Assembly (NCBI GenBank): GCA_963678705.1
Contig: OY783213.1
Location: forward strand, 11,226,451 to 11,290,450
Direction: 5' to 3'
Origin: Panorpa germanica
Lineage: Eukaryota; Arthropoda; Insecta; Mecoptera; Panorpidae
DNA length: 64,000 nucleotides
Positions 62,374 through 64,000 of this stretch are shown here, one piece after another. Position 1 is the first letter of the stretch; each line of letters starts with the position of its first letter. A program made the position numbers and the translations under genes. The notes beneath the pieces were generated by a model. It searched no databases. It saw only the letters and a program-made list of their open reading frames with translations, and was not told the DNA's origin.

Positions 62374-64000
62374 TTAGAATTAAATAAACCTCTAAAAAGA
62401 GTTAAGATTATTTGGACCTATATACCCAACATTATGGGTCAATAAAAATAAAATTGTCTATTGTTTATCGGGAAAAAATGAACTTATCCCACTTTTAAAA
62501 TACGCGCTCAAATGACAATGAAAGAAAAAACAATAAATTTTCCAGTTTATAATTGAAAAAATACATAATATTTTATTGATTATGGTTCTGATTATATATC
62601 AGCTCTAGTTAGTTGAAAATGCATGTTTGTTCGCCAGCAATGTAATGCTTGTAAGTAATATCATTTGTTATGTAAAACGTATGAGAGCTAATTAAAATTT
62701 CAAGTGTTTGTACTGCGATGAAATTAATTGCATATTCAGAGTGAAGTTGGCAATGAAAATATTTTACTATCACAAATAATTAATATCGTTGAATCTAAAT
62801 CGCTGAATTTCAAATATATTCAAACATAAATAAATTTTGCATATTTGTAGTGTCATGGTCTTATATATGTTCACTACACCGCTGGTACAACAAAACCCAC
62901 ATTTTGGTACGGTTCTTGATTTCTTCTCAATGAAAGCTTCTTCACTTCTTCTAAAAATTGAAAATTTCCTGATTTCTTCCAAAAAAATCTTCAGAAGACC
63001 TAATAAAAATGTTTTCTTCCAAAAACTAAAAATTTGCTACTATTGAAATTGTAATAGTTTTAATTGAAACAATCTCTTTTTTTATGAACCGAGTCCTTTT
63101 GTGGTGTGCGTCTCTAAATACGTGCTCAAATTGCCTTTGCTTAAAACCGGCACTGACTACTCTAAAACACAGCAGCCTTGCATTAACGTTTAAACGTTAT
63201 CGGCTAGTGTGTTGGTTCAAATACACTCTATCTTTAGTTTTACGGAGATTATAATAAGTTACTTATCTTGTTCATCAGCCTAAATCTTGACGATCTTCGA
63301 CGATATATTTGGCAAGATATCAGTAGGTATCACACTGTTATTTGACAGTGATAAGTCTTATATTCTAGTGTAGAGCAACATATTATATATATGTATATAT
63401 ATATTAAACGTACAAAGCAAGTTTCACATTTCCTAGCTTGCCACACGCTGGTTCCGAGCTTCATTTTCAACTTCTCATATAGAAATTGTCTTACAATGCA
63501 AGATTAATACTTGCTAGCAAATAAAAATGTTACATTGCGTTACATTTTCTACGTGGACATAAATCAATTAAATTGGCAAAAACTACAACTAGAAAATATA
63601 GCTCAGGTCCGGTATACTAATCTGAAAACGTTCTTTATAACGGCCACTATGTCATCCTTATAACATTTACCCGACAAACACAAGGACCCGATCAGGCACT
63701 GATCGGGCACTCGTATGGTCTCTCAGTAACAGATCCGGCTCTCGCCTTACTCGGGTAATATTCCTATTCTGATATTTAGTTTTTTATATTATTTTCATCT
63801 TTTAATTCACATTTCAGTAATTTCACAGTCAGATTAAAAATAATTTTAACAAGATGAAAAAGATTTTAAGTCAACTAGCAAATACTGCAATGATATTATT
63901 TTAAAGGATATATTTTACTTTATAAATCACACAAATATTTACTTTAGAAAATGTACTCACCAATCGAAACTGCAGCTGTAATTATAAACAAATAATACAA
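62374..64000. other. Non-coding, nothing recognised
   Basis: AT-rich with a small TA-rich run near 63383-63403. Open frames near 62770-63046 on both strands are complementary chance frames. No beat upstream exon was recognised. Confidence 0.45.

Overview
The window is strongly AT-rich animal nuclear DNA. Three exons of a beaten-path (beat) type immunoglobulin gene, insect-style LINE, hAT and TTAA-site MITE debris, and long gene-poor stretches point to an insect. The RxRFRLGNE/CRMCG type of LINE 3' end would suit a hymenopteran, but that is inference.

The centrepiece is a complete Maverick/Polinton, a virus-like self-synthesising transposon of 14,937 bp at 8939-23875. It lies in a (TA)n microsatellite and is bounded by 321-bp terminal inverted repeats (TIRs) that I read as identical. 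One small zinc-finger gene runs rightward from the left TIR. All other genes run leftward from the right TIR, in this order: protein-primed DNA polymerase B; a small protein whose N-terminus is built of 9-residue repeats; a two-segment membrane protein; a zinc-ribbon ORF continuing in the -1 frame into a DDE integrase; minor capsid (penton-like) protein; FtsK/HerA-type packaging ATPase; a large protein ending in a phospholipase A2 domain; an adenovirus pX/pVI-like basic protein continuing in the -1 frame into an adenain-like cysteine protease; major capsid protein; and, as cargo, a complete matrix metalloproteinase. The set covers replication, integration, capsid assembly, maturation and packaging, so it looks able to make particles.

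Four features of this element are unusual. (1) A 27-nt, hairpin-forming, 9-codon repeat family is scattered in frame through most of its genes and has relatives in the TIR and in non-coding spacers. (2) Ten of eleven independent starts carry TAAATG, usually as TAATAAATG, which also contains an AATAAA polyadenylation hexamer. (3) The two ORFs without this start motif, protease and integrase, each lie in the -1 frame past an A13 or A11 tract. (4) It carries a secreted, cysteine-switch, hemopexin-bearing metalloproteinase.

Outside the Maverick, 1-8872 holds LINE 3' ends, a hAT-like fragment and microsatellites. The stretch 23.9-33.8 kb holds a TTAA-flanked MITE, a CAGGG-ended MITE and LINE remnants. 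At 33.8-40.1 kb a 480-bp hAT-type foldback MITE with an 8-bp target duplication sits 20 bp from a full-length, two-ORF, RNase H-bearing I-type LINE with a 13-bp target duplication. At 47-61 kb lie several copies of a TTAA-type MITE, other nested MITEs, and the leftward beat-family exons (54157 down to 52744, with a probable further exon near 49.1-48.86 kb). The last 3 kb shows only repeat debris.
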